Below, piece after piece: positions 28,399-35,599 of a DNA stretch of 64,000 bases. The position numbers and the translations under genes were made by a program. The notes beneath the pieces were generated by a model. That model worked only from the letters and a program-made list of their open reading frames with translations. It was not told the DNA's origin and did no database searches. The stretch is from contig NC_015703.1 of NCBI RefSeq assembly GCF_000218895.1, positions 4,477,001 through 4,541,000 of the forward strand, in the 5' to 3' direction. This stretch comes from Runella slithyformis DSM 19594 (GTDB taxonomy: Bacteria > Bacteroidota > Bacteroidia > Cytophagales > Spirosomataceae). Position 1 is the stretch's first letter; each line of letters starts with the position of its first letter.

Positions 28399-28542
28399 GT
28401 ATAGAGCACACACGCCCGAAAAATAGCAGAGAAAAACCAGAAAAAACAAGGGTATACAAGCGGCTGACGCCGCCCTTGTTTTACTGGTTTTTCCCTGCTT
28501 AATGTCCTTTGGGGGTTCGGGCGTCTTTGGTGTGCTCTATAC
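28399..28542. other. 144-nt imperfect stem-loop, possible structured RNA or MITE-like element
   Basis: The left arm (28399-28452) and right arm (28473-28542) are complementary over GTATAGAGCACAC, ACGCCCGAA, AGCAG.GAAAAACCAG and AACAAGGG, separated by small bulges. The top is closed by CGGC-TGAC-GCCG (28461-28472). No coding frame uses it. It lies between the restriction genes and the SLOG gene. No reverse transcriptase is near, so a retron is not indicated. Confidence 0.6.
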
Positions 28543-28677
28543 TTTCGGCACTCAAAACGGCCTGTTTGTATTAGGATTGGGGGTTGGGCGTTTTAGTGTT
28601 TGGCCTGCGCTGCCTTTTGGAGTTGGCCGCGTTGGGGGCGGGTCGGTGAGCGCAGCACGGCCCCCGCTGGCCTATTT

Positions 28678-29070
28678 TTAGAAGAGGGTCATTTGTTCGC
28701 CTACTTTTGGGGTTTCGTCGTAGCGCAGTATGTATACCTGTTTTCCTGCCTGTTTTGCCTTTCGTATTGTGTCGGCCGTGCCCGTGCTTTTTCCATCCCA
28801 GAGCGCCACTACCTGATCACAGGCTTCTATGATTTCGGTGTTTCGCATCGGCCCCGCTGCCTTTCCGTGGGTTTTCCAGTCGGCAGGTATCACCGTTATT
28901 TTCAGGCCGTTTTCTTTGGCGTAGCGTTCCGCGAGCGCATCCGCGCCAGAAGCGCCGCCGCTGATTACTTCAGTTATGCCGCCCAGGGTGGCCAGTACAT
29001 CGCACATTTTGCACAGTTGCGTATAGTGTTTAGTGTTTGCGGTTCGGGTGCCTATTATTGCCGTTCTCAT
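28678..29070 (-). CDS. SLOG-fold (DUF2493-like) protein
   Basis: A 130-residue Rossmann-like protein of the SLOG/YspA (DUF2493) type: MRTAIIGTRTA at strand 1, then the diagnostic ITEVISGGASGADALAERYA (nucleotide-binding G-G-A-x-G-x-D) and IIEACDQVVALWDGKSTGTADTIRKA. SLOG proteins bind nucleotides or nucleotide-derived signals and are found in phage and in defence loci. The C-terminus VGEQMTLF ends in a QxxLF-type sequence resembling a clamp-binding motif. It is transcribed opposite to the genes on its right, sharing a promoter region that holds TTGTAT-type operator sites. Confidence 0.78.
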   Translation of the reverse strand: MRTAIIGTRTANTKHYTQLCKMCDVLATLGGITEVISGGASGADALAERYAKENGLKITVIPADWKTHGKAAGPMRNTEIIEACDQVVALWDGKSTGTADTIRKAKQAGKQVYILRYDETPKVGEQMTLF

Positions 29071-29142
29071 ATCTCCTTTTTATTTCGCTTCGCTAAGTTA
29101 CTCATTTTCAAGATTTTATCAAAGTTGTTTTATACATTATTT

Positions 29143-29202
29143 TTGTATATTAATGTACATTAATTATGTATTTTTATTTGTATTTATACAATTTTTTTGT
29201 AT
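29143..29202. promoter_or_regulatory. second cluster of TTGTAT/ATACAA operator-like sites
   Basis: TTGTATTTATACAA (29178-29191) is a palindrome with half sites equal to those at 19315; further TTGTAT half sites are at 29143 and 29197 (19 bp from 29178). The cluster sits in the divergent gap between the SLOG gene and the 29.2-32.6 kb operon, the same kind of place as the first cluster. Confidence 0.5.
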
Positions 29203-29259
29203 TTTTACATAAGCCAAAGCGGTAGCAGAGGCATCAATCTACTAAATCAATATACTTTT

Positions 29260-29520
29260 ATGAACGCTTACAAATTAGTAACTCAGGATTGTACATCTGC
29301 CGTTCTTTTGGTACCACATGGCAGCGGTTTTTTAGAAGAAAGGGTTTTTGTTTCTGATTCAGCTTATTCGAGCTATACAATAAACCCCACTTTTATAAAA
29401 ATAAATTTCGAGGATTACGAAAGTATATCTGTCTGCGAGTTTCAAAGCCTGAAATATAAGGCAATCCAAAAAATAAAAGAGTTTTCGGCCCTGCTGCCTA
29501 GCCCCGTTTTTTCTATATGA
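29260..29520 (+). CDS. hypothetical protein
   Basis: An 86-residue protein without recognised family, first gene of a run of small plus-strand genes ending at 32579. ATG at 29260 follows the operator-like cluster by about 60 bases. The next gene starts at an ATGA overlap with its stop, so the genes are translationally coupled. Content is mixed beta and helix with no signal peptide or membrane segment. Confidence 0.6.
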   Translation: MNAYKLVTQDCTSAVLLVPHGSGFLEERVFVSDSAYSSYTINPTFIKINFEDYESISVCEFQSLKYKAIQKIKEFSALLPSPVFSI

Positions 29521-29753
29521 ATCTGAATAAGCTTCAAAATTTACGCATTGTAGAGCATCGTTCTACCATGCGTGAGGGGTTGCGGGTTCGTGGCGTAGCA
29601 ACATTCAACGGCCAGCCTGTCACTTTCAAAACCCATACTTTAATCGAAAGCCGTTTAGACGTTTACGATTGGACCAAAACCCCCGCTTTTCTCTTTTCTA
29701 TCTCACTTTCTCAGGAAGAATTTAACCAAATCCAACATGAAAAAGACGCTTAA
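29517..29753 (+). CDS. hypothetical protein
   Basis: A 78-residue small protein. The sequence LRIVEHRSTMREGLRVRGVATFNGQPVTFKTHTL suggests a small beta-barrel; no family can be assigned. It overlaps the gene before it by 4 bases and the SymE-like gene after it by 17 bases. Such packing is typical of phage early operons. Confidence 0.6.
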   Translation: MNLNKLQNLRIVEHRSTMREGLRVRGVATFNGQPVTFKTHTLIESRLDVYDWTKTPAFLFSISLSQEEFNQIQHEKDA

Positions 29754-29913
29754 AACAGGGTACAAAACCCGCTCAAATTGGCAGCAAAGAAATACAAAGT
29801 TTTTCCCGTCTATCAATCTTTCGGGCGATTGGTTGCAGGATGCAGGGTTTAACATCGGTCAGGCCGTAGCCGTAGAAATTTCACAAGGTCAATTAATTAT
29901 TAAAGCCTTATAA
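29737..29913 (+). CDS. SymE-like small protein (AbrB/SymE fold)
   Basis: A 58-residue protein. After a basic start (MKKTLKTGYKTRSNWQQRN) comes FFPSINLSGDWLQDAGFNIGQAVAVEISQGQLIIKAL, which matches the SymE toxin core: hydrophobic-x-L-x-G-x-WL-x-x-AGF-x-x-G-x-x-V-x-V-x-x-x-x-G-x-L-I-I. SymE of E. coli is an SOS-induced toxin controlled by an antisense RNA. Here the gene lies inside an operon, overlapping the gene before it by 17 bases. No antisense promoter could be confirmed. It may act as a toxin or as a small nucleic-acid-binding protein of the element. Confidence 0.68.
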   Translation: MKKTLKTGYKTRSNWQQRNTKFFPSINLSGDWLQDAGFNIGQAVAVEISQGQLIIKAL

Positions 29914-29979
29914 ATCACCCCGACGGCCGCACGGGTTAAGGTTGCGGCCACTTACCCAACTTTCAATCATTTTACTATT

Positions 29980-30594
29980 ATGAAATCTTACCAAATCGAA
30001 ACAGGCGTAAATCAGGAAACAGGGGAAATAATTTTTGAAGATAAGTATCTGTATTTTGAAGGCAGACCCCGCGAATACAGATACAACGGCCAAAATGGAC
30101 AATTTAACCGTTATGGAACCGAAATTTTAACCGACAAATCAAACAAAATCCTGCAATCGTTCACTTTCCAGCCCATTGCATTTCGAATTTTTGACGATTG
30201 TCTTTTTGGACGCGCAGGCAGTGAAGCATGGGCAGAGATATTTTTTATTGATTCCGAAAATACAGTCTCTGGAATTATGTTTAACAATACTTCTGTACAG
30301 GAATTAATGAGACTTTTAGAACCCCTGATGTACAGCCGAAAAAAATTAACTGATGTGATTTTAACGGCACGGCCTGAAAAAGTTTCAAGCAAATCCGACC
30401 CGTCAAAAACTTGGTACATCGCCCGTTTTACCTATGAGTTTGCAGAGCCTGAAACAATACAGGAGTATCAGGAATACACCGCAGACAGACGAATTTTTAG
30501 GGCTGAAACAATTACACCTAATCAATTTTTGCGCTTGTATTCTCCAAACTTGGAGCCAAAAAAAATACAAATTCAAGAACCTGAAAACGCCTGA
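29980..30594 (+). CDS. hypothetical protein
   Basis: A 204-residue soluble protein without recognised family. It starts MKSYQIETGVNQETGEIIFEDKYLYFEG and contains a helical central portion (TSVQELMRLLEPLMYSRKKL) followed by beta-rich sequence. Its place between small phage-type genes and a RecE-like exonuclease would fit a single-strand-binding or recombination accessory protein, but no diagnostic motif supports that. Confidence 0.65.
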   Translation: MKSYQIETGVNQETGEIIFEDKYLYFEGRPREYRYNGQNGQFNRYGTEILTDKSNKILQSFTFQPIAFRIFDDCLFGRAGSEAWAEIFFIDSENTVSGIMFNNTSVQELMRLLEPLMYSRKKLTDVILTARPEKVSSKSDPSKTWYIARFTYEFAEPETIQEYQEYTADRRIFRAETITPNQFLRLYSPNLEPKKIQIQEPENA

Positions 30595-30598
30595 TAAC

Positions 30599-30766
30599 AT
30601 GAGAAATTACTTCTATGAAATCTACGTTTGGCGGGCCTATTATGAGGACGAAGTAATAGAAGGCGGCCGAATTTCGGCCCCATCCAAAAAGGAAGCCAAG
30701 CAAAAAATAATGGATATGTACGGAGATAGGTTTTCAGAATTTATCGACTGCTACGAAGTCATTTAA
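30599..30766 (+). CDS. small hypothetical protein
   Basis: A 55-residue protein (starts MRNYFYEIYVWRAYYEDEV, ends FSEFIDCYEVI) with central SAPSKKEAKQKIMDMYGDRF, a pattern seen in many small phage proteins with a beta-alpha layout. It begins 5 bases after the preceding stop, so it is probably translated by reinitiation. Confidence 0.55.
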   Translation: MRNYFYEIYVWRAYYEDEVIEGGRISAPSKKEAKQKIMDMYGDRFSEFIDCYEVI

Positions 30767-30773
30767 CCACCAA

Positions 30774-30805
30774 GCGCCCGTCACGATAACTATCGGGACG
30801 GGCGC
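30774..30805 (+). other. GC-rich RNA hairpin between small genes
   Basis: GCGCCCGTC / GACGGGCGC, perfect 9-bp arms with an inner CGAT/ATCG extension. It follows the stop at 30766 and is followed by AAAAAA, not a T tract, so it is not a normal plus-strand terminator. It could be an mRNA processing or stabilising element. Confidence 0.5.
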
Positions 30806-30821
30806 AAAAAATCCCCTCGAA

Positions 30822-31076
30822 ATGAAACTGAATAAAGAGTTATTCACCAAGGCAAAAAACGATTTTTTTAACCTCTCAAACTATCCTTTTTTCTACAGAT
30901 GGAACATTGAAGTCGAAGAAAACAAAGTAGTGGTAAAGGTTAAAACGCCAGAAATGAGGTTCTACGTACGAAACGAGGAAATCAACCTGGTCATTTCTCA
31001 TTTTGTTCACAGCGGCTTTTCGATCAAGCTTTTGAGCGTCGAGAAAATAAGCTACCAATTAATAGACAACAAATAA
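30822..31076 (+). CDS. hypothetical protein
   Basis: An 84-residue basic protein (MKLNKELFTKAKNDFFNLS start) with alternating hydrophobic strands (RWNIEVEENKVVVKVKTPEM). No family recognised. It sits between the hairpin at 30774 and the exonuclease gene; 24 bases separate it from the latter. Confidence 0.55.
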   Translation: MKLNKELFTKAKNDFFNLSNYPFFYRWNIEVEENKVVVKVKTPEMRFYVRNEEINLVISHFVHSGFSIKLLSVEKISYQLIDNK

Positions 31077-31100
31077 CGTCTTAAATCAACTTGTTTAACC

Positions 31101-31751
31101 ATGCAACTGCTAAAACTTACCGACGAAGAATATTTCTCAGCAAAACGCTATTCCAACAGCGACTTATCCGAGTTAGAAAAACAAATGTTTCAAGTTCAGA
31201 AACGCCCTTTGCCTGCAAACGCCTTTCGTTTCGGCTCCATGTTTCATCATTATGTTTTAGACGGCATTGAACCCGCCGACGCCACGCCCAAAGAACGTGA
31301 GTTGATAGAAGCAATGGCCGAGCAGCTCAACAACAACTCTACGTTTTGGAACCGTTGGGCGTTTGGTCAAAAAGAAGTAACTGTTTTTTGGGAAGCTGAG
31401 GGCTTGCCGCTCAAATGTAAGTTGGATTTGATGTTAAAAAACAGAAATAATACAACGATCTGCGACCTGAAAACCACCACGGCCAAAAACATCGTTGAGT
31501 TTTACGCGGATATTGTCAGATACAATTATCACCGCCAAGCGGCTTTTTACATGGATTCGGTCGGAGCCACCAAGCACGAAATTTGGGGCATTCAGAAAGC
31601 GGTCCCTTTCCGTATTTTTTTCCTGTCCAACAATGCCGACTCTGACCTGATCCAGGACGGAAGAAACCGCTACCAATGTCTGCTGAAAGCCGTTCATGAA
31701 CAACAATTTACCCCCGCAAAATGGACTCAGGAAACCTTGTCTTGTTTGTAG
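31101..31751 (+). CDS. RecE-like PD-(D/E)xK exonuclease (DUF3799-type)
   Basis: A 216-residue nuclease. Family features: FRFGSMFHHYVLD near residue 45 (the histidine of the RecB/RecE motif), LKCKLDLML followed by TICDLKTTT (Asp ... Asp-x-Lys), and YNYHRQAAFYMDSV (QxxxY motif). This matches RecE/exodeoxyribonuclease VIII-type phage recombination exonucleases that chew 5' ends to give single strands for annealing. A partner annealing protein (RecT) is not recognised nearby. Length is typical of the isolated domain. Confidence 0.82.
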   Translation: MQLLKLTDEEYFSAKRYSNSDLSELEKQMFQVQKRPLPANAFRFGSMFHHYVLDGIEPADATPKERELIEAMAEQLNNNSTFWNRWAFGQKEVTVFWEAEGLPLKCKLDLMLKNRNNTTICDLKTTTAKNIVEFYADIVRYNYHRQAAFYMDSVGATKHEIWGIQKAVPFRIFFLSNNADSDLIQDGRNRYQCLLKAVHEQQFTPAKWTQETLSCL

Positions 31752-31807
31752 GCTTATTCGCCTTTGCGGTTTGGTTTTGTGTACCGCGCAAACACCCCAA
31801 CCCGTAG
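31721..31807 (+). CDS. possible 28-residue membrane peptide
   Basis: ATG at 31721, inside the 3' end of the exonuclease gene in another frame, encodes MDSGNLVLFVGLFAFAVWF and then a basic end (CVPRKHPNP). One membrane-spanning helix with a positively charged end resembles phage small membrane proteins. Very short, so only tentative. Confidence 0.3.
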   Translation: MDSGNLVLFVGLFAFAVWFCVPRKHPNP

Positions 31808-31814
31808 ACACGCC

Positions 31815-31883
31815 GCCCCGCCAGCCTGCGCCCGCGCTCCTACGGTCTGCGCCAGCGTAGGGCGACGGGCTGCGGGTCGGGGC
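31815..31883 (+). other. 69-nt GC-rich stem-loop
   Basis: GCCCCG pairs with CGGGGC at the base, AGCC with GGCT in the middle and CCTACG with CGTAGG at the top. It is much more GC-rich than its surroundings and lies in the gap between the exonuclease and the next gene. Could be an RNA processing or regulatory structure. Confidence 0.45.
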
Positions 31884-31920
31884 TTCCACTACATCGACGG
31901 ACTGACCTTTAACTTTTCCC

Positions 31921-32313
31921 ATGGACATCGAAATCAACCCACACGAAATCGTACTTGAATACCTCAGAAGGATTCAAGGCCAAAATCTGAGCATTGCGCA
32001 CGTTCAGGAAATAGAAGCAATGCTCTCTAATGCAGATGGAGAAATTAAGCCCAAAACCACCGCGAGCCGAATCATTATCTTTCTGGAAAGTACGAAATTC
32101 AAGTATCATGAAGGCTATGTTTTCAGGCGTTTTGACGAAGCCCAAAATTTCCTTTATCAGGAAATGAACGAAGGTTTTTTTCAATCGGCCAAAGTCGGGG
32201 TTTTCGTGGATGATACCGAATATACCCCGCCGTACGTCAGCATTATGAACATTGACACCGTGAAGAAGAAGGAATTTAAAAAAGCCGCACAACTCAAACT
32301 GTTTAAACCATGA
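31921..32313 (+). CDS. hypothetical protein ending in a clamp-binding motif
   Basis: A 130-residue protein of no recognised family, helical at first (NPHEIVLEYLRRIQGQNLSIAHVQEIEAML) with mixed content after. The C-terminus AAQLKLFKP contains QLKLF, close to the sliding-clamp pentapeptide QL(S/D)LF. A replication-linked role is inferred from that motif and from its neighbours. The next gene overlaps its stop by 4 bases. Confidence 0.65.
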   Translation: MDIEINPHEIVLEYLRRIQGQNLSIAHVQEIEAMLSNADGEIKPKTTASRIIIFLESTKFKYHEGYVFRRFDEAQNFLYQEMNEGFFQSAKVGVFVDDTEYTPPYVSIMNIDTVKKKEFKKAAQLKLFKP

Positions 32314-32579
32314 GCGCCCCAAAAATAACATTCAATATTGTAAAACGCCTCTATCCACTCCACCAGATCAAGGGCGTAAACGAAGCCTGGAAAGAAGGAA
32401 TCGGTTGGTTTAAATCCGCAAACGGACAGAACATCAACGAGCAAGGGACCGCCGAGCAACAGATTCTATTTTGCAAGGCAATAGGAGCCACCAGCGTACA
32501 ACTGTACTTAGAAGTAACCATGAGCGGCCTCACTCATAAAGTGTATGCAGATTATAAAATGGCCGATCTCATCGAATGA
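32310..32579 (+). CDS. hypothetical protein
   Basis: An 89-residue protein, last gene of the operon that starts at 29260. Overlaps the previous gene by ATGA. It contains ITFNIVKRLYPLHQIKGVNEAW and TSVQLYLEVTMSGLTHKVYADYK but no known signature. A terminator follows 28 bases after its stop. Confidence 0.6.
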   Translation: MSAPKITFNIVKRLYPLHQIKGVNEAWKEGIGWFKSANGQNINEQGTAEQQILFCKAIGATSVQLYLEVTMSGLTHKVYADYKMADLIE

Positions 32580-32606
32580 GCGTTATCAATAGTAGATTCA
32601 ATGAAC

Positions 32607-32643
32607 AAAAATCCCGTCAGCGCTGCCAACGGGATTTTTTTAT
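32607..32643 (+). terminator. terminator of the 29.3-32.6 kb operon
   Basis: AAAATCCCGT / ACGGGATTTT with the self-complementary CAGCGCTG in the loop, followed by more T residues. It separates the operon from the CRISPR array. Confidence 0.85.
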
Positions 32644-32666
32644 TTCTTAGCTACTGAAAGGCCATA

Positions 32667-33731
32667 GTCTTAATCCTTGTTCTGGTGGATTATGGTTTCT
32701 GAGCACCAAGTTGTGTCCTCATGGCGACTTTTGCATTGTGTCTTAATCCTTGTTCTGGTGGATTATGGTTTCTGAGCGCGTTTACACATACGCAGCAAGC
32801 AGAGATGCGGCTCAGTCTTAATCCTTGTTCTGGTGGATTATGGTTTCTGAGCGTTGGAAAAAGTTCCTTAAGCGCAACGATGCCGGGTCTTAATCCTTGT
32901 TCTGGTGGATTATGGTTTCTGAGATTATGCCGCAAAATTTAGCCGATTGGCTATCGGCGTCTTAATCCTTGTTCTGGTGGATTATGGTTTCTGAGCCTGC
33001 TGCATACTTTACCCGACGGGTTTCGCAATGGTCTTAATCCTTGTTCTGGTGGATTATGGTTTCTGAGCCAATTTCAAAATCATCAAAAAGACATCATTTG
33101 ATAAGTCTTAATCCTTGTTCTGGTGGATTATGGTTTCTGAGTATAATGATGTTGGAGCTTTAACAGGTTGGTGTGCTTGTCTTAATCCTTGTTCTGGTGG
33201 ATTATGGTTTCTGAGAGATTTTGTAAAAACTTTACAGTTTTTACAAGAATCTGTCTTAATCCTTGTTCTGGTGGATTATGGTTTCTGAGACTGTTGAAGT
33301 ATCTGTTGATGCTATTGCTCAACAATTGTCTTAATCCTTGTTCTGGTGGATTATGGTTTCTGAGGTGGATAATTGTGTTGGACAAAGAATATCACCAGTC
33401 TTAATCCTTGTTCTGGTGGATTATGGTTTCTGAGACAGAAAATCTTTATACAATTACCTTAAATGCTTTTGTCTTAATCCTTGTTCTGGTGGATTATGGT
33501 TTCTGAGCCAATCATTGTCTGTGTGTGTATCTACTAAAGAAGATGTCTTAATCCTTGTTCTGGTGGATTATGGTTTCTGAGCTTATATTGGCAAGGAGAA
33601 TTGTACTATGGTACATCTTGGTCTTAATCCTTGTTCTGGTGGATTATGGTTTCTGAGCATTTAAAGGATTAAGACTTGTACATCAAGAACAACTGTCTTA
33701 ATCCTTGTTCTGGTGGATTATGGTTTCTGAG
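32667..33731 (-). CRISPR. orphan CRISPR array, 15 repeats and 14 spacers, no cas genes
   Basis: A 37-bp repeat, identical in all 15 copies, begins GTCTTAATCC and ends GGTTTCTGAG on the plus strand; starts are at 32667, 32740, 32815, 32887, 32959, 33031, 33105, 33179, 33253, 33328, 33398, 33471, 33545, 33621 and 33695. Spacers are 33-39 bp and all different. TAATCC and GGATTA inside the repeat form a 6-bp stem. Read on the minus strand the repeat ends GGATTAAGAC, resembling Cas6-type 3' ends of type I/III systems, and the right flank is very AT-rich like a leader, so transcription leftward is favoured. No cas gene exists in the window, so it would depend on host Cas proteins. Confidence 0.93.
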
Positions 33732-34024
33732 AGCAGGGCTTGCCAAGCCTTTGATTGGCAGCAAATTATATTTTTAAATATATAATAATTCATATATTTT
33801 ATTGGTAATGCAATATGTTTTTAGATGCATTGACTCCTTAAAATAAATCCTAAAAAATGAACTTTGCAAGGCAACATCAAAAAAACAAAGTAGTCTTGGA
33901 TGAAGTTTGCAGTTCCAACTCAAATGTTTTGCCAATACACAGCAGGCTGTTCGCTGGCAGGAGATATTAGAGGTGGAAGCGAAGGGGTAAGTTGAAATGT
34001 AGAAGCTAGGATTTTGTCCGTTCG
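33732..34024. other. AT-rich flank of the CRISPR array, likely leader
   Basis: Contains TGCCAA-gcctttga-TTGGCA (about 33742-33761) and the AT-only stretch around 33768-33800. No gene is credible in it. Its position upstream of the minus-strand repeat orientation fits a leader with the array promoter. Confidence 0.4.
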
Positions 34025-34192
34025 TTATTTTTTGATACGTATTGAGCCCAGCAACACAAAAAACCCGCCAACACAACTGATAGCAATCATAAAAAGCAGC
34101 TCAAATAATGTTATCTCTGGCGGTCCAAAAACAGCTGTCAACCAAGGCGCAAAAGCCAGCGCCTCACCAAAGCCCTTTAATGCTCTTCTCAT
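34025..34192 (-). CDS. possible small membrane protein
   Basis: A 55-residue frame starting MRRALKGFGEALAFAPWL and containing one membrane segment (LFELLFMIAISCVGGFFVLLG) followed by RIKK. Basic N-terminus, single helix and basic end are consistent with a real small membrane protein. A bidirectional terminator lies upstream of its start at 34287. No family match is claimed. Confidence 0.35.
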   Translation of the reverse strand: MRRALKGFGEALAFAPWLTAVFGPPEITLFELLFMIAISCVGGFFVLLGSIRIKK

Positions 34193-34286
34193 TGTAACTA
34201 TTCACAGTTCGTACTTATACCACAGCGCTTTAGTGTATATGACGATTAAAAGGGGAATAAGTATCGAAGTCTGTTTTCCTAAATAC

Positions 34287-34330
34287 TTCACAAAAAGACC
34301 GATAGCGTTTGCTATCGGTCTTTTTGTGAA
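34287..34330. terminator. bidirectional terminator
   Basis: TTCACAAAAAGACCGATAGC, then GTTT, then its exact reverse complement: a perfect 20-bp stem with T tracts on both strands. It would isolate the CRISPR region from the cassette genes transcribed leftward. Confidence 0.85.
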
Positions 34331-34612
34331 ATGAGAGAGAAAAATCTAATAAAAATAACGAGAAAAGGGTTGGTGAGCACTCACCGCCACCGAAGGTTTC
34401 GTTCAACGAACAGGTATTTGCGAAGGCTGGGAAATAGATATTCGCTAGCCCGGCTACCTGAAGCTAAATTTATAAATAAATGTTGATGATTTGCACATAG
34501 CTAAATTAGTAACGTCCTGCCCGATTTGAAGCCAAATTGAAAAACAAAAGTTCAAGCACAGCTTACGTCCGCCCGGCATTTGCAAATATCCATGTTGTGC
34601 GTTTGTGGCTTT

Positions 34613-35347
34613 CTACTCAACTAATTTCATCATCATTTTACGACCGTTTGCGTCAATTTCTTGTTTCCAAAGTTTTCTGTCTTCCTTGTCAAAATAATAT
34701 GTACTTACACCATTTTCACCATTTCCGATTTCGTCAGAAACAGTTACAACCCAAACTGGTCTAATGCCATTTTTATCAGTTTGGCATGTACTGCTTGATA
34801 CATTCTTCACAAATGCCTTAATTACACCAATTTTAGCTGATGGATTATAATCATAGATAGAGATATCTTGTTTATAGTCATTGTGGAGAGGCAACCAACC
34901 AATTAAAACAGGATATAAATTACTGTCAAAATAGTCAACTTTTGTAGTGTCGTTCACTGTCACTTTATATTTCTTCATTTTGTCATTGTAAAAACCTGTA
35001 ACAATTTTTCCGAAATTCAACACCATATCTCTTTGCATATTATAAGAAGAGTGTCTAATTGGTTTTAGTGTTTTTAAGTTTGCAACTGTTGAGTCCACCC
35101 AAGGCGTTTTCATATTCTTCATACTTACTTGGGTTATAACAGTCAGATTTGTTTTGTCCGTGAAAATTTGGGTCGTCACTTTTCCCATCTCAAATTTTGT
35201 GGTGTCTCTAAGGGCATACCAAGTCATTTGGTAATTAGTATTTTTAACCCATTTTTTATCAAAAGACTTTTTAGAGGGGGTTAGTAAATTTTGAGCATTA
35301 CTTGTGAAAGTTGCTATTGTCAGAAGAAAAAGAAAAATTGATTTCAT
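34613..35347 (-). CDS. secreted DUF3108-like protein
   Basis: A 244-residue protein starting at the ATG at 35347 with a signal peptide (KSIFLFLLTIATFTSNAQ). The mature part is beta-rich, and the end (VSTYYFDKEDRKLWKQEIDANGRKM) resembles DUF3108-type periplasmic proteins that share folds with lipoprotein carriers. Cargo gene in an AT-rich, cassette-like segment; downstream at about 34511-34597 there are sequences reminiscent of the attC-like elements but poorly formed. Function unknown. Confidence 0.65.
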   Translation of the reverse strand: MKSIFLFLLTIATFTSNAQNLLTPSKKSFDKKWVKNTNYQMTWYALRDTTKFEMGKVTTQIFTDKTNLTVITQVSMKNMKTPWVDSTVANLKTLKPIRHSSYNMQRDMVLNFGKIVTGFYNDKMKKYKVTVNDTTKVDYFDSNLYPVLIGWLPLHNDYKQDISIYDYNPSAKIGVIKAFVKNVSSSTCQTDKNGIRPVWVVTVSDEIGNGENGVSTYYFDKEDRKLWKQEIDANGRKMMMKLVE

Positions 35348-35440
35348 TATATTATTTTTCTGCAAAAGAAATAAAGGGTTGAAAAAAATAGCTACCGTTT
35401 GTCACATAGTAAGCATTTATATGATGAACGGTTTTCGTCT

Positions 35441-35588
35441 GCCATAACGCATAACGGTTTGGGTATTTGTGAAGGCAGGGCATTTTTAGCACTGAACTTC
35501 ATTAGATGCACAAAGCTTGAATTTAGCACTTCACTGTCATAGAAGCACGAAACCCCCGCTTTTGCAAAACGGCTGTTAGCTGTTCGCC
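35441..35588 (-). repeat. attC-like palindromic element E2
   Basis: On the minus strand it runs from GCTAACAGCC to GTTATGCGTTATGGC. It shares the central block TAAATTCAAGCTTTGTGCAT with elements at 38045 and 42117 and the phrase AAGTTCAGTGCTAAAAAT with E3. The ends carry AAC and GTT triplets as in integron attC sites. It lies directly 3' of the AraC-type regulator gene. Confidence 0.6.
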
Positions 35589-35599
35589 CTTTTTCTTCG

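Noticed and set aside
28399..28542. Retron-type RNA
   Set aside because: The long inverted repeat is suggestive, but there is no reverse transcriptase gene or retron effector anywhere near.
32667..33731. Type II (Cas9) or type VI assignment of the array
   Set aside because: Repeat length 37, internal 6-bp stem and the GGATTAAGAC end do not resemble those families; without cas genes I leave the type open, with a mild preference for I/III.
34511..34597. A further attC-like element after the DUF3108-like gene
   Set aside because: GCACAAC and GTTAC triplets are present, but the arms do not pair and the shared central block is missing, so it is not listed as an element.
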